From positions 953-28,215 of the forward strand of contig DGYK01000043.1 of the NCBI GenBank assembly GCA_002398365.1: a DNA stretch of 27,263 bases, read 5' to 3'. Positions 1 to 8,128 of this stretch are shown in pieces. The DNA comes from Flammeovirgaceae bacterium UBA5008. GTDB taxonomy: Bacteria > Bacteroidota > Bacteroidia > Cytophagales > Cyclobacteriaceae. The notes under the pieces were generated by a model. That model was given only the letters and a program-made list of their open reading frames with translations. It was not told the origin of the DNA and did no database searches. The position numbers and the translations under genes were made by a program. Within the stretch, counting starts at the first letter, position 1, and every line of letters begins with the position of its first letter.

Positions 1-1262
1 ACTGTTGTTAAACCAGATGTAAGTGTTCCGGTCGTTGAAATATTTTGTGCCCCAAAGTTGGGAGTGATTTTAGATCCCGCTATCGCAGCGGTCGCTGATA
101 CATCTGCGTCAGCAATAGTACCATCAGCTATTTTTGCAGAGGTAATTGCGTTATTTGAAATCGTGAGCGCTCCGGTGTTAGCAAGCGATGCATCGCCACT
201 TAGCGGAACACCCGTGGCAATATTACTGCCATTACCCACAAAAATATTGGCAGAAGTAAGCGAACTAGAAAGTCCGGTGCTTGGCACCCATGAAAGTACT
301 CCTGTACCATCATTCTGAAGCACACGTGTGCCAACAGCTTGTGCATTCGGCCAAGTATAACTCACCGAATTCAAAGAAGTGGATGCACCAACTGAAAGCG
401 TTCCAGTCGTTGAAATATTTTGTGTTCCAAAGTTGGGAGCGATTTTCGTTCCGGCTATCGATGCTGTCGCTGATACATCAGCATCAGTAATCGCTCCATC
501 AGTAATTTTTGCAGATGTGATGGCATTATTTAAAATCGTGAGTGCTCCGGTGTTTGCAAGCGATGCATCGCCACTCAGCGGAACACCTGTGGCAATATTA
601 CTTCCATTACCCACAAAAATATTAGCAGAAGTAAGCGAGCTAGAAAGTCCTGTACTCGGCACCCATGAAAGTACTCCTGTACCATCATTCTGAAGTACAC
701 GTGTGCCAACTGCTTGTGCATTTGGCCAAGTATAACTCACCGAATTCAAAGAAGTGGATGCACCACTAATTGTCAAACCGGATACTGTTGTTAAACCCGA
801 TGTAAGCGATCCGGTAGTTGAAATATTTTGCGCTCCAAAGTTGGGAGAAACTTTCGTTCCGGCTATCGCTGCTGTCGCTGATACATCTGCGTCAGTAATC
901 GCTCCATCACTAATTTTTGCAGATGTGATGACATTGTTTGAAATCGTGAGTGCTCCGGTGTTTGCAAGCGATGCATCGCCACTCAGCGGAACACCTGTGG
1001 CAATATTAATTCCATTACCCACAAAAATATTGGTAGACGTGAGCGAATTGGAAAGCCCTGTGCTCGGCACCCATGAAAGTACCCCTGTACCATCATTCTG
1101 AAGCACACGTGTGCCAACAGCTTGTACATTCGGCCAAGTATAACTCACCGAATTCAAAGAAGTGGATGCACCAACTGAAAGCGTTCCGGTCGTTGAAATA
1201 TTTTGCGTTCCAAAGCTGGGGGAAACTTTCGTTCCAGCTATCGCTGCTGTCGCTGATACATC
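1..1262 (-). repeat. In-frame tandem repeats, alternating 375- and 408-bp units (783-bp higher-order repeat)
   Basis: The anchor segment gt(c/a)gttgaaa recurs at 31, 406, 814 and 1189, giving spacings of 375, 408 and 375 bp, all multiples of three. The 408-bp unit differs by an extra 33 bp near 771-803 encoding about 11 residues (SGLTTVSGLTI). The window's first 30 bases match 784-813, exactly 783 bp away, so the next higher-order copy continues outside. The match to the repeat decays near 1262, toward the N-terminal side of the protein. Copies are near-identical at DNA level with scattered substitutions. Confidence 0.9.
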
Positions 1263-1715
1263 GACATTTGTTATTACCCCATTTCCAATTTGCAGATTAG
1301 AAAAGGTTCCCGTCAAATCTCCACCGGATATTGAAGTTAGTAAAATGTCATCTGAAGCGTTTGTATCTCCTGAATTTGAAATTACAGTACCCACTATACT
1401 TATTCCTGACCCCGCACTATAAGTAGTCCCTCCCCCAGATCCGCGCCCTAAAGGGCCTTCCCACGCTGTTCCGTTGTAGTAGTAAATTTTTTTATCGCTT
1501 TCATCAAAAACAATCATTCCGGCAACTGGGGTAACAGCTGACTTATTGGTAACGACAGGGATGATAAGGCCTTGATTTTTACCTGGTGAATTTAGCCAAA
1601 GCACTGCATTGGAATTCGTAGCCGTAGTTCCAATTGAAACGGAGTTTTGAGCTGAGGTGAACTGTATTGAGAAAATGAAAATGATGATTCCATAGATCGA
1701 TTTGTTGGTAGTCAT
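1..1715 (-). CDS. Secreted repeat-rich tail-fibre-like surface protein (3' end outside window)
   Basis: The frame opens at ATG 1715 behind an AAGGAG-like ribosome site and stays open to the window edge: 571 residues visible, C-terminus missing. Residues 1-23 look like a Sec signal peptide (MTTNKS, hydrophobic IIIFIF run, cleavage near TSAQ-N). Next comes a head typical of Bacteroidota tail-fibre-like proteins (VSIGTT, GLIIPVVTN, a FDESDKKIYYYNGTAWEGP-like segment), then a Gly/Ser/Thr-rich stretch, then long repeats with the recurring motifs TDADVSATAAIAGTK, FGTQNISTTGTL, SLNSVSYTWPN and LQNDGTGVLSWVP. Proteins of this design are usually secreted or surface fibres and often end in a chaperone or sorting domain; that end is not visible here. 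A terminator at 1869-1897 separates it from susD, so it is probably transcribed independently. The exact function is unknown. Open reading frames on the opposite strand here only mirror the repeats. Confidence 0.8.
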   Translation of the reverse strand, partial: MTTNKSIYGIIIFIFSIQFTSAQNSVSIGTTATNSNAVLWLNSPGKNQGLIIPVVTNKSAVTPVAGMIVFDESDKKIYYYNGTAWEGPLGRGSGGGTTYSAGSGISIVGTVISNSGDTNASDDILLTSISGGDLTGTFSNLQIGNGVITNVDVSATAAIAGTKVSPSFGTQNISTTGTLSVGASTSLNSVSYTWPNVQAVGTRVLQNDGTGVLSWVPSTGLSNSLTSTNIFVGNGINIATGVPLSGDASLANTGALTISNNVITSAKISDGAITDADVSATAAIAGTKVSPNFGAQNISTTGSLTSGLTTVSGLTISGASTSLNSVSYTWPNAQAVGTRVLQNDGTGVLSWVPSTGLSSSLTSANIFVGNGSNIATGVPLSGDASLANTGALTILNNAITSAKITDGAITDADVSATASIAGTKIAPNFGTQNISTTGTLSVGASTSLNSVSYTWPNAQAVGTRVLQNDGTGVLSWVPSTGLSSSLTSANIFVGNGSNIATGVPLSGDASLANTGALTISNNAITSAKIADGTIADADVSATAAIAGSKITPNFGAQNISTTGTLTSGLTT

Positions 1716-1868
1716 AGTTGGCTCCTTATAAAATCTCTTTATTTGTAACAGCTAAGTATTTTGGTCACAAATCTCCTCCATTCAAAGGCGCATCACTCCA
1801 AATTTAGTTGCATTGAATAGCAATTATGTTGCGAATTACCGATCGGAGCAAACAGGTTAATCGGTTGC

Positions 1869-1897
1869 AAAAAAAAAGCTGCCTGATAAGGGCAGCT
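1869..1897 (-). terminator. Rho-independent terminator after susD
   Basis: On the minus strand a perfect 7-bp stem (AGCTGCC / GGCAGCT) with a 7-nt loop is followed by a run of eight or more T. It lies 22 nt after the susD stop and ends the susC-susD transcript before the repeat-protein gene. Confidence 0.85.
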
Positions 1898-1919
1898 CTT
1901 ACTCAATTTTATCTTACCA

Positions 1920-3575
1920 CTAATTTGTCCTTGGGTTTATGACAGGGGCACTATCAGGTGATGGCTTATTATAGACTATTTCATTGTCAGGCACATCCCA
2001 ATAATCCAAATAGTTATAATTAATTGTTGCATTGGTATTTACAACCCCATTTTTATCAATCACAATTGCTTGTGAGCGCCCTCCTCCGGCTGATACCGGG
2101 TCGATTACACCCCATCTTCTCGCATCGTAAAATGCTAGGCCTCGAAATGCCAATGCTACTCTCCGCTCTTTACGTAACTCTTCCTTGACGATAGCCAGAT
2201 TTGTTGTTGGTGTTGGAGCTAATCCTGCACCTTGGTAATTACGAACTACATCAATGCGCGCGCCTGCCTCGGTCAAGTTTCCTAAATACAAATTGGCTTC
2301 GGCCTTCATAAGTTCATTCTCTTCAAAAGTGCCAGCTAAATAAGTTTCACCCTCACCTACGGTGCTATTGGCATAAATCATCACGCCAGCACCTGCAGGG
2401 CCAAAGCCAGAAGTATTATCGATTAAACTCCAACGCGTGTTAAAAATATTTCCTCGATCAGAATTTCCCTTCCATGTGCCACCACCACTAGCTACAACTT
2501 CGAAATTATTGGTAAGTCGTTTGTCGCCCGGCTTAAAATCTTGAACGAGCCGTTCACTTACTTTATATGTACTCGATGTTGGATCTCCAGCCGTAAGTAG
2601 CGGAACATTACCTGTTGTTGACGAAATAAAATCTCCGTTCGAATTGCTCCTTCCAATGAAAATATTATCAGTGGCCAATATACCTTGATTAGTCAGTGTT
2701 AGTATCTCGTTCCACTGTGCGGTTGTCATTGCACTTACTTTCGTATTCACCAAAATATTTCTCGCTTTCATTGTGTTTATATTCCTTATCCACATAGCTT
2801 GAGTTGGAACTAAACCTTTGCCTACTTGATTCATGCTAGGGATAATTGCTTGCATTAGTTTTGTATAATCAGACGTATTGGTAATTGCGTTGATTGCAGT
2901 AATCGCTTTATCAAAATTGCTATTAGATTCTGCTATAATCGCTTGTCGGTCTACAAACTTGTTATTGGTAGTACCTACTTGATTGTTAATTATGCCGGAA
3001 ATGTACATCGAGCCGATCCGTGCATAACAATAGCCCTTCCACCAATATGCCAACGCTTTTATGGTGTTCTTCTTTGATGCGACATCTCCAGAGAAAGTTA
3101 TTGCATCCACATACGAAAGCAGGGCATTACAGTGATTATTCAGCATATAGATGTAAGACCACTCATAGTATACTGGGTTCTGGCTGCTTTGCGCATTTTT
3201 ATTTGCAAGTCTCAATAGCCCTAGTTGGGTACTTGGGTTTGCCGGATTGTTTACTTTAGAGTTGTCATCCAGTTGCACCCAGTCAGGCATTACTAACTGA
3301 TTGATATAAACATTAGCAGCCTCTACACCTATCTCATCACCCATACCTGAATGATACGATATCACATCCGTTAAAAAAGTACCTGCGAAACCTCCGAATT
3401 TATTTCCAGTCCAGCCAGAATAGTACGTACCTAATCCGAGGGATACAATATCATTTTCGGTTTTGATGTTTGAAGCAGTTGGTTGGTTAGGATTTCTAAC
3501 ATCCAATTGATCCGCGCAAGATAAGACAAACATGCAACTGAGCAGAATGCCAAATTGTAATCTATACTTATTCAT
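1920..3575 (-). CDS. RagB/SusD family nutrient-uptake outer-membrane lipoprotein
   Basis: 551 residues, the usual length for a SusD-like protein. The N-terminus has a lipoprotein signal (MNKYRL, hydrophobic core, VLSC with lipidated Cys20) followed by the family opening DQLDVRNPNQPT. The C-terminal part has the conserved SusD helix ELRKERRVALAFRGLAFYD and ARRW, and the final YLDYWDVPDNEI segment. SusD proteins sit on the outer leaflet as a lid over their SusC channel and bind the incoming oligosaccharide or peptide. The gene starts 11 nt after the susC stop and is clearly co-transcribed with it. The substrate cannot be read from the window: no glycoside hydrolase, sulfatase or peptidase lies next to it. 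No defect is seen. Confidence 0.95.
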   Translation of the reverse strand: MNKYRLQFGILLSCMFVLSCADQLDVRNPNQPTASNIKTENDIVSLGLGTYYSGWTGNKFGGFAGTFLTDVISYHSGMGDEIGVEAANVYINQLVMPDWVQLDDNSKVNNPANPSTQLGLLRLANKNAQSSQNPVYYEWSYIYMLNNHCNALLSYVDAITFSGDVASKKNTIKALAYWWKGYCYARIGSMYISGIINNQVGTTNNKFVDRQAIIAESNSNFDKAITAINAITNTSDYTKLMQAIIPSMNQVGKGLVPTQAMWIRNINTMKARNILVNTKVSAMTTAQWNEILTLTNQGILATDNIFIGRSNSNGDFISSTTGNVPLLTAGDPTSSTYKVSERLVQDFKPGDKRLTNNFEVVASGGGTWKGNSDRGNIFNTRWSLIDNTSGFGPAGAGVMIYANSTVGEGETYLAGTFEENELMKAEANLYLGNLTEAGARIDVVRNYQGAGLAPTPTTNLAIVKEELRKERRVALAFRGLAFYDARRWGVIDPVSAGGGRSQAIVIDKNGVVNTNATINYNYLDYWDVPDNEIVYNKPSPDSAPVINPRTN

Positions 3576-3586
3576 AGTTTGTTGAT

Positions 3587-6500
3587 TTAAAATCCAATGT
3601 TAAGAGCTAATTGATATGACTTTAAGTTGGGCATTGTGCTGTGATCAACTCCTCTATCAAAAGCAGAGTTTGTAGAGCCTGAACTAATCTCCGGATCAAA
3701 TCCTGTATAATCCGTGATGGTCAAAATATTGCGACCTGTGAATACTAATTGCAATTTTCTAAATGCTGGCAATTTGTAAACTTTAGCAAAGTCAACACCT
3801 ACAGAAATATTTCTTAAACGTAAGAATGTCGCATCTTCATAAAAATAATCTTTCGTACCATTGTTTGAACCTGCCTGGTAAACTCCTCTATAAAAAGCAG
3901 TCCATGCACCTGTCTCACCATTGATGGTAATCGGTTTTTCATAGTCGCTGTGAATACCATCTCTGTACATCCATGATTTAGTTTGATTATACAAGTGACT
4001 TTTGTAAACCCAGTCGAACTGCACAGCGACCGTCAGGAAATTTTTGTAAGTAATTTCATTAATAAAGGAAGCATTGAATTTTGGGAAAGAATTTCCAAGG
4101 CTTTGTTGGTCCGAAGTAGCAATCGGTTGCTTAGTAGTCTTATTTACTACATATCCATTACTAGCAACCTCATAGTTTGACTGATTACTCACAGCTATAT
4201 ATGGATTTCCATTGTTATCACGTTGATCAACACTTCTTAGCATTTTGAAACCATATAGCTGCCCTACAGCTTCGCCTGCCTTAAGAACATAATTTGAACT
4301 GCCGGCATTAGACGTAACCACCACTTCTGCGTTATCGACTACGTTTGTAATTTCTGAATATTGTCTACCAAAATTTGTTGTAAAGTTCCAGTTGATGGAA
4401 GATGAGGATAGCACCGCAGCATTCAATGTAAATTGAAATCCTTGCGATCCAAGAGAAAAGGCATTGTTCCGTAATGTACCAACGCCTGAGGATGGCGATC
4501 GATCGACATTATAAATTGCATTTTTTGTAGAACGATCCCAATATGTCATAGACAAATTCAGGTTCTTTAACCATACTCCCTTTAATAAATCCAATGTCAT
4601 ATCCATTCCAATTTCCTTCTCTTCTGAAACTTCTACATCTAGGTTAGCATTCGGTTGTGCATTCGGATAGAAAAACGCATTTCCGGTTCCAAGAATGGCG
4701 GTACCTAGTGTAACATACCTATCAAATGGTCGAGGTTGGATACCAGCTTGCCCATAGGCTGCACGAATCTTAAATTCTAAAATAGTTTTTGACAATCCTG
4801 TATTATCCCAGAAACTCAATCCTGACAAACGAAGAAATGCGTCTCCGCGTGGGAATGTAAACGGTTTAGATCCTGCGCCAAAAGCTGATGAGTAATCACT
4901 TCTGAATCCTGCCGAAATACCCACAAAGTCATCATACTCAAAATGCTGGTTAATTAAATATCCATACGTTACAAAGGGTGTACGTGTATCATTGTTGATA
5001 CGATAGTTAGCGGCCTGACTTGAATTATATGGTTTGTAGGTAGGTAAATCTAAACCGTAAGTAAAATAAGTATGCAATTCATTACGTCTCCAATCAAAAG
5101 TTGCCAGTGTAGTTGATTTGATCGGCAATCTACTTTTGAAATCTTTTTGAAAATCAAACGAAGCGGATACCGTTGTTAGGAAATTTTGGAAAGTATTCTT
5201 AGTGTCATAATTATCTACCTCTCCTTGGCGTGTAGAGTTGAACCAGCTCAATATTCCATTTTGACCATTCGCTATGGAATTACGATTCCCTGTTTGGTTT
5301 TCAATCAAGTTTTGTTCATCACGAGACTGGTAGTTGATACCATACTTTGCTGATACCTCAACAAATTTTGGAAACTTATAGGTAGCTGAAATATTCTGAA
5401 TAACATCGATAATGTTTTCATATCGGTTGCTATACTGATATCTGTAATTTGGATTTCTTCCATTCACTCCTCCTGCATCACCCATACGGTATCCGTAGTT
5501 TCCATCAACATCTCTCAGTTCATAGTCAACAAATGGTCTTGTATTTAAAAGATTATAGATTACACTACCACCTCCAAAACCAGGTTGATTCCACCAATTA
5601 ATTGTATTTTTTGTATAAACCAATTGAGTAGTTGATCGAAGTTCTAATCCTTTCACTATTTCAAAACCAATATTTGAAGTGAAATTAGTACGATCATTGT
5701 ACCCGTCACCTTTAAAGTTACTTTCCTGGTGGTTGTTTGATACGGAAATATTGAAATCTGATTTTTCGCCCGCTCCAGAAAATGCCAAACTGTTGTTAAT
5801 TGTATTTGCAGGAATCAAATACTTTGCAAAATGATCGATATAAGAAAAATTTCCAACATAAGGTTTATTCGCTTTGCCATTCGGATCCAATGCATTGTAG
5901 CCTACATTACCACTAAAGGTAAAAGTGTTTGGATTAATAGTTATTGGGTTAGCACCTGAAACCAGGTTACCATTTGCATCTGTTGCAAAATTATGAAACT
6001 TGGCTTTCCTTACATTCCCTTCATTGATCAGAGTGCTTTGAGTAATACTGCTCGAGAAATCAATGTTCAATTTTCCTTTCTTACCTTTTTTTGTAAAAAG
6101 CTGAATAACACCATTGGCTCCCTGTGCTCCATAAATGGTAGCCGCTGCAGCACCTTGCACTACTTCCACGCGATCGATAGTATTCATATCAATTGCATTA
6201 AGGTTAGTAGAACCCATCTGCACGCCATCAATTAATATCATCGGATTCGTTCTTTGATTAATTGAATTAACGCCTCTTAGCAGAATATTAACATTAGCCC
6301 CCGGAGTTCCATCAACACTAGATATTTGCGCTCCGGCTATTCTTCCTACAAGTGCCTGATCTATTGAAGCTGTCGGGGCAGACGGAAACTTTTCAGATGA
6401 TAAGGACTCCACTGAAATAGCCAATTTCTTTTTCTCTGTAGCAACACCTGTCCCCGTTACAATTATTTCCGATAATTGTGTTACATCAGAAACCAGTTGA

Positions 6501-6775
6501 ACATCAACCAGCAACCGTTCTCCAATTTGAATTTCCACGGTTTTCAATCCAATGAAAGAAAAAACTAATGATGATTCGCTTGAAACTAGTGAAATCGAAT
6601 ACCTTCCTTCCGAATCAGTAACCGTTCCATTTGTTGTTCCTTTCACTACTACGTTTACACCCGGCAAGGCTGTCCCATCTTCTGCAGATGTTACCCTTCC
6701 AGAAACCACTCGGTCTTGTGCCATTGCATGAAATGCCAACAACCAAGTGAAGCATACAAGTAAAACCTTCTTCAT
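3587..6775 (-). CDS. SusC/RagA family TonB-linked outer-membrane transporter
   Basis: 1062 residues. Signal peptide 1-20 (cleavage after AMAQ); carboxypeptidase-D regulatory-like domain about 22-108 (VVSGRVTSAEDGTALPGVNV); TonB-box-like stretch SEIIVTGTG at 102-110; plug domain about 115-230 carrying the SusC hallmarks NILLRGVNSI, NPMILIDGVQ and a YGAQGANGVIQLFTKKG-type motif; then the beta-barrel, ending in a terminal Phe (YQLALNIGF) as expected for barrel assembly. It imports a substrate across the outer membrane with TonB energy, together with the SusD-like lipoprotein encoded 11 nt downstream. No sigma/anti-sigma pair is adjacent and no N-terminal signalling domain is seen, so it is probably not under FecR-type trans-envelope control. 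A 7-bp hairpin lies in the leader at 6807-6825. Confidence 0.95.
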   Translation of the reverse strand: MKKVLLVCFTWLLAFHAMAQDRVVSGRVTSAEDGTALPGVNVVVKGTTNGTVTDSEGRYSISLVSSESSLVFSFIGLKTVEIQIGERLLVDVQLVSDVTQLSEIIVTGTGVATEKKKLAISVESLSSEKFPSAPTASIDQALVGRIAGAQISSVDGTPGANVNILLRGVNSINQRTNPMILIDGVQMGSTNLNAIDMNTIDRVEVVQGAAAATIYGAQGANGVIQLFTKKGKKGKLNIDFSSSITQSTLINEGNVRKAKFHNFATDANGNLVSGANPITINPNTFTFSGNVGYNALDPNGKANKPYVGNFSYIDHFAKYLIPANTINNSLAFSGAGEKSDFNISVSNNHQESNFKGDGYNDRTNFTSNIGFEIVKGLELRSTTQLVYTKNTINWWNQPGFGGGSVIYNLLNTRPFVDYELRDVDGNYGYRMGDAGGVNGRNPNYRYQYSNRYENIIDVIQNISATYKFPKFVEVSAKYGINYQSRDEQNLIENQTGNRNSIANGQNGILSWFNSTRQGEVDNYDTKNTFQNFLTTVSASFDFQKDFKSRLPIKSTTLATFDWRRNELHTYFTYGLDLPTYKPYNSSQAANYRINNDTRTPFVTYGYLINQHFEYDDFVGISAGFRSDYSSAFGAGSKPFTFPRGDAFLRLSGLSFWDNTGLSKTILEFKIRAAYGQAGIQPRPFDRYVTLGTAILGTGNAFFYPNAQPNANLDVEVSEEKEIGMDMTLDLLKGVWLKNLNLSMTYWDRSTKNAIYNVDRSPSSGVGTLRNNAFSLGSQGFQFTLNAAVLSSSSINWNFTTNFGRQYSEITNVVDNAEVVVTSNAGSSNYVLKAGEAVGQLYGFKMLRSVDQRDNNGNPYIAVSNQSNYEVASNGYVVNKTTKQPIATSDQQSLGNSFPKFNASFINEITYKNFLTVAVQFDWVYKSHLYNQTKSWMYRDGIHSDYEKPITINGETGAWTAFYRGVYQAGSNNGTKDYFYEDATFLRLRNISVGVDFAKVYKLPAFRKLQLVFTGRNILTITDYTGFDPEISSGSTNSAFDRGVDHSTMPNLKSYQLALNIGF

Positions 6776-6806
6776 AAATTTTGGTTTAGTTTTTAAATAA
6801 CTCCGC

Positions 6807-6825
6807 TTGGCGATTATTTCGCCAA
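6807..6825 (-). promoter_or_regulatory. Perfect inverted repeat in the susC leader
   Basis: TTGGCGA - 5 nt - TCGCCAA, a perfect 7-bp stem lying 32-50 nt before the susC ATG. It lacks a T-run, so it is not a simple terminator. It may be an operator half-site pair or a leader-RNA hairpin; the sequence alone does not say which. Confidence 0.4.
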
Positions 6826-6979
6826 ATCGTTATATCAAAACTCATTATTCCTTTTTTATGAGAGAATACCATCAAATACCGTATTTTCATTCGCCATTCA
6901 CAGGCTAAAGAAAAAAGTTTAGTTAGAGAGATACCACATGCTTCTCGCCCGAAAAATCCATCTCAACGCCAACGAAATC

Positions 6980-7012
6980 AAAAAAAAAAGAGCTCACTGA
7001 CCAAGTGAACTC
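6980..7012 (-). terminator. Rho-independent terminator after the response regulator
   Basis: Minus-strand stem GAGTTCACT / AGTGAGCTC (9 bp, one G-T wobble), 5-nt loop, then about ten T. It lies 107 nt after the regulator stop and should isolate that gene from susC. Confidence 0.8.
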
Positions 7013-7119
7013 CTAATTATAATTAGAGTGAATCTAACCTAACCCTAAAAAGATTAAATATGCTTCTAATTACTTATTTACATTATTATGATATCATCAT
7101 ATTGCAATTTTCTACCTAA

Positions 7120-7749
7120 CTAGATTAATCGATCATTATTAGCCTTAGCAATTGCTTCCGACTTCGAGTTGACTTTTAACTTTACATAAATGTTTCGGAT
7201 ATGCGTTTTAGAAGTCTCTTTTGAAATATGACACTCCTCCGCTATTTCAGAATAGGTTTTACCAACTGAAATCATCTGCATGATTTGTCTTTCTCTATTT
7301 GATAATGGCGAATTCAAATTGACATGATAATTATTTATCACTTTCCGCGCTATTCTACTACTAAGTGGAGCACCTCCTTTTATGAGCTCTTCCAATGCCA
7401 GAATCAATTCGACATAATTCAGCGATTTTAAAATATATCCGATGGCACCCGCTCGTAAGGCATCAAAAATAGCTTCATCATTCTCGTAATTTGTTACAAT
7501 GACAACCTCAGTGGCAGGATAACATTCGCGTATGACTCGTGTTCCTTCAATTCCATTGGTGCCCGGCAATTCGATATCCATTAACACAATGTCTGGAATA
7601 GATTTCTTAAACGACTTAAAAGCTTCATCAAATGTGTTATAGAGTCCTATTACATTAAACTTGTCAGTTCCTCCAATCACTAAATTAAAAATCTGCAATA
7701 AACTGCTATCCTCCTCAACAATTACCACTCTCTTTTTTAATCCACTCAT
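7120..7749 (-). CDS. NarL/FixJ (LuxR-type) response regulator
   Basis: Receiver domain followed by a LuxR-type helix-turn-helix. Numbered from the longest start (ATG 7809, 229 aa), the acidic pocket is E32-E33-D34, the phospho-acceptor is Asp78 (VLMDIELPG), the switch Thr is T106 and the conserved Lys is K128 (YILKS). The DNA-binding domain spans about 169-211 (LSNRERQIMQMISVG, EIAEECHISKETSKTHIRNIY). I prefer the inner ATG at 7749 (209 aa): the receiver then begins normally (MSGLKKRVVIVEED), and a TACTTTTG -7 box lies only 2 nt before ATG 7809, so the transcript would start at or inside that codon. No sensor kinase is in the window, so its signal is unknown. It sits alone between a permease pair and susC, both read in the same direction. 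Confidence 0.9.
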   Translation of the reverse strand: MSGLKKRVVIVEEDSSLLQIFNLVIGGTDKFNVIGLYNTFDEAFKSFKKSIPDIVLMDIELPGTNGIEGTRVIRECYPATEVVIVTNYENDEAIFDALRAGAIGYILKSLNYVELILALEELIKGGAPLSSRIARKVINNYHVNLNSPLSNRERQIMQMISVGKTYSEIAEECHISKETSKTHIRNIYVKLKVNSKSEAIAKANNDRLI

Positions 7750-7811
7750 TTTACTAGCATTTTTAATTATATAACCGTCAACACAAGATAGCAATTGTGC
7801 TACTTTCATGA

Positions 7812-7819
7812 CAAAAGTA
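7812..7819 (-). promoter_or_regulatory. Candidate Bacteroidota -7 box for the response regulator
   Basis: Minus strand TACTTTTG fits the TAnnTTTG consensus. No clear TTTG -33 box is found 18-21 nt upstream (T-rich there). Transcription from here would begin near 7805 and leave a leader of about 55 nt before ATG 7749. Confidence 0.35.
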
Positions 7820-8128
7820 AACCTGTTAAAATAAAATGAAGTAAAACTCTCCGATCAAAAGGTGGTAAATTGGTTGCAGGTTTATTCACATAAAAAGAAA
7901 GCCACCAAAACAGTAGAGTAAAAAAATTCAAACGAGTGAAAAGAGAGTAATCAGTTAGAATTGATTTGTGATTGCAACAAAAGCACCACAAGTCGCAACC
8001 AAATTTGCATGGAAATAAACGGCATTCAGTGAACTAGTTAGTTTAAAAAACCATGTAATGCACACCCGAAGCCAAAGTAGAAGCGATTGAAGGGTTCGCT
8101 CAACTGAAAATAATTAGCATCAAGTAAA
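7820..8128. other. Intergenic region between permease and response regulator
   Basis: About 310 nt of AT-rich sequence with no gene I can support. A 61-codon frame (7806-7991, minus) overlaps the long regulator start by 4 nt but has a Cys/Trp/Phe-rich composition unlike its neighbours and is rejected. No convincing terminator follows the permease gene. Confidence 0.5.

Larger units (their letters stand above)
6776..7119. other. 344-nt intergenic region between response regulator and susC
   Basis: No gene is seen. From right to left the region holds AT-rich sequence after the regulator stop, a perfect 14-bp palindrome CTAATTATAATTAG at 7013-7026, the terminator at 6980-7012, about 150 nt that must contain the susC promoter, and the hairpin at 6807-6825. 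I found no clear TAnnTTTG box on the minus strand here, so the susC start site remains unplaced. Confidence 0.6.

Noticed and set aside
1..1262. Possible CRISPR or satellite array
   Set aside because: Units are 375/408 bp, in frame and coding, without short repeat-spacer structure.
58..1422. Several Ala/Ser/Pro-rich plus-strand reading frames
   Set aside because: They are antisense mirrors of the repeated minus-strand gene; the minus frame has a signal peptide, ribosome site and family motifs, and they repeat with the same 783-bp period.
7806..7991. 61-codon minus frame overlapping the long regulator start in an ATGA
   Set aside because: Composition (clustered Cys, Trp, Phe) is not protein-like, no ribosome site is seen, and the candidate -7 box at 7812-7819 lies inside it.
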